DNA of 5,941 nt. Origin: Burkholderiaceae bacterium (GTDB lineage Bacteria > Pseudomonadota > Gammaproteobacteria > Burkholderiales > Burkholderiaceae). This document shows positions 5,402 through 5,941 of the stretch, one piece after another. The stretch spans positions 1 to 5,941 of the forward strand of contig CANBSM010000130.1 in NCBI GenBank assembly GCA_947372155.1, read 5' to 3'. Every line of letters begins with the position of its first letter. The first letter of the stretch is position 1. Below the pieces are notes generated by a model. The model searched no databases. It was not told the origin of the DNA and worked only from the letters and a program-made list of their open reading frames with translations. The position numbers and the translations under genes are program-made.

Positions 5402-5446
5402 CTTTTAAATCGCTTGGCGCGAGTTCGAATCTCGCCCGACCCACCA
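5402..5446 (+). tRNA. tRNA-Lys(UUU)-like, 3' half only; att-site scar
   Basis: The plus strand reads anticodon loop CTTTTAA (5402-5408, anticodon TTT with T33 and A37), 3' anticodon stem ATCGC, variable loop TTGGC, a perfect T arm (GCGAG/CTCGC around TTCGAAT), acceptor 3' strand CCGACCC, discriminator A and encoded CCA (5444-5446). The preceding bases AAGGA cannot pair with ATCGC, and no matching GGGTCGG acceptor or D arm is present. It is again a 45-nt half starting at nucleotide 32. The Lys identity rests on the anticodon loop and acceptor alone. It points away from the tRNA-CAU half. Confidence 0.8.
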
Positions 5447-5475
5447 GTTATAAAAAATCTCCACAGCGAAGTAAC

Positions 5476-5941
5476 TTAGTTCACCAAAGCAATTCCAGGC
5501 GGCTTCCACTCCCCCTCACCCGGCGGCAATATGGATGGAGGAGTCTCTTTTGGCCAGTAAAGTCGCATAACAATATAGGTTGGACCATTGGGTGCTGGCA
5601 GCCAATTTGCTTCTTTCGATTTACCTGGCGATTTATTTTGAATATAGATCGTCACCGATCCATCAGCATTCTTCTTTAACCCTGGCAGCATTGGAGAGTT
5701 AATCAGATAGCGATTGATTGGATTTTCGATTAAGAGTTGCGTCTTGCTATCGTAGATCGTAATAGACCAAAATGCATTCACCGGTGGAAGCTGATCCTTT
5801 GCAAAAGTGAGCGTGTAACTGTGCTTACCGCTATCAAGCATTTCTCCTTGGCTATCCATCCGAGTTAATGGATACATAGCTTCAACTGAATCGTTTGCAT
5901 AGATACCCGCTTTTGCAACCGCAGCACGTTTTAGCCAATCC
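5476..5941 (-). CDS. DUF1254/DUF1214 domain protein, C-terminal part (start outside window)
   Basis: About 154 residues run from the window edge to the TAA at 5478-5476. The visible part opens with DWLKRAAVAKAGIYAND, typical of the linker after the DUF1254 domain, and continues as a DUF1214 domain: YPLTRMD, a DSGKHSYTLTF strand, LPPVNAFWSITIYD, NPINRYLINS, the DGSVTIYIQ strand, NWLPAPNGP and a final RLYWP with WKPPGI. These two-domain proteins are usually several hundred residues and often exported, but no signal can be seen because the N-terminus is missing. The molecular function of the family is unknown. The stop lies 29 bp beyond the tRNA-Lys scar on its chromosomal side, so this is probably the original neighbour of that tRNA locus. 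The C-terminal domain looks intact. Confidence 0.85.
   Translation of the reverse strand, partial: DWLKRAAVAKAGIYANDSVEAMYPLTRMDSQGEMLDSGKHSYTLTFAKDQLPPVNAFWSITIYDSKTQLLIENPINRYLINSPMLPGLKKNADGSVTIYIQNKSPGKSKEANWLPAPNGPTYIVMRLYWPKETPPSILPPGEGEWKPPGIALVN

Noticed and set aside
5340..5446. A complete tRNA-Lys gene.
   Set aside because: GGCGGGC upstream does not pair with the CCGACCC acceptor strand, and the bases before the anticodon loop do not pair with its 3' stem.
5374..5679. Plus-strand 101-residue frame across the tRNA-Lys half.
   Set aside because: It reads through the tRNA half and then antisense to the well-supported DUF1214 domain, and has no family resemblance.

Overview
The window looks like a low-GC betaproteobacterium of the Burkholderiales, most like Polynucleobacter. 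This is inferred from the Bug-type tricarboxylate receptor, which is typical of that order, the moderately AT-rich codon use, and the types of protein present. No database search was possible.

Layout. (a) 1-437 is the left flank: the last 39 codons of an unidentified gene, overlapped by 4 bp (GTGA) by a class II histone-deacetylase-family gene that is cut off after about 107 residues. (b) 429-4514 is a metabolic island. On the minus strand lie an exported DUF6282 amidohydrolase-like protein and, 36 bp downstream, a nitroreductase gene whose 3' two-thirds are missing. Diverging from them on the plus strand is a tight three-gene operon: an Asp/Glu-racemase/arylmalonate-decarboxylase-fold protein, an orphan Bug (TctC) receptor, and an exported metallo-beta-lactamase-fold hydrolase. 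It ends at a bidirectional hairpin terminator at 4491-4514. (c) 4532-4861 is a minus-strand cyanase gene missing its N-terminal third. (d) 4862-5475 has no gene. It holds palindromes, a terminator, and two tRNA 3' halves, each running exactly from the anticodon loop to CCA and pointing away from each other. These look like scars of tRNA-targeted integrative elements. (e) 5476-5941 is the C-terminal part of a DUF1254/DUF1214 protein that runs off the window.

The central genes probably form one unit for capturing and processing an organic acid or related small molecule. The Bug protein would bind it in the periplasm, two exported hydrolase-fold enzymes may act outside the cytoplasm, and the racemase-fold protein acts in the cytoplasm. 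The substrate is unknown. No TctA/TctB membrane subunits are present, so the receptor would have to use a transporter encoded elsewhere or serve a sensing role.

The most striking feature is that intact central genes are bounded by broken ones on both sides (histone deacetylase fused to inverted nitroreductase on the left; truncated cyanase and two broken tRNA genes on the right). This marks a repeatedly rearranged accessory region. An assembly chimera is the main alternative explanation for each junction.
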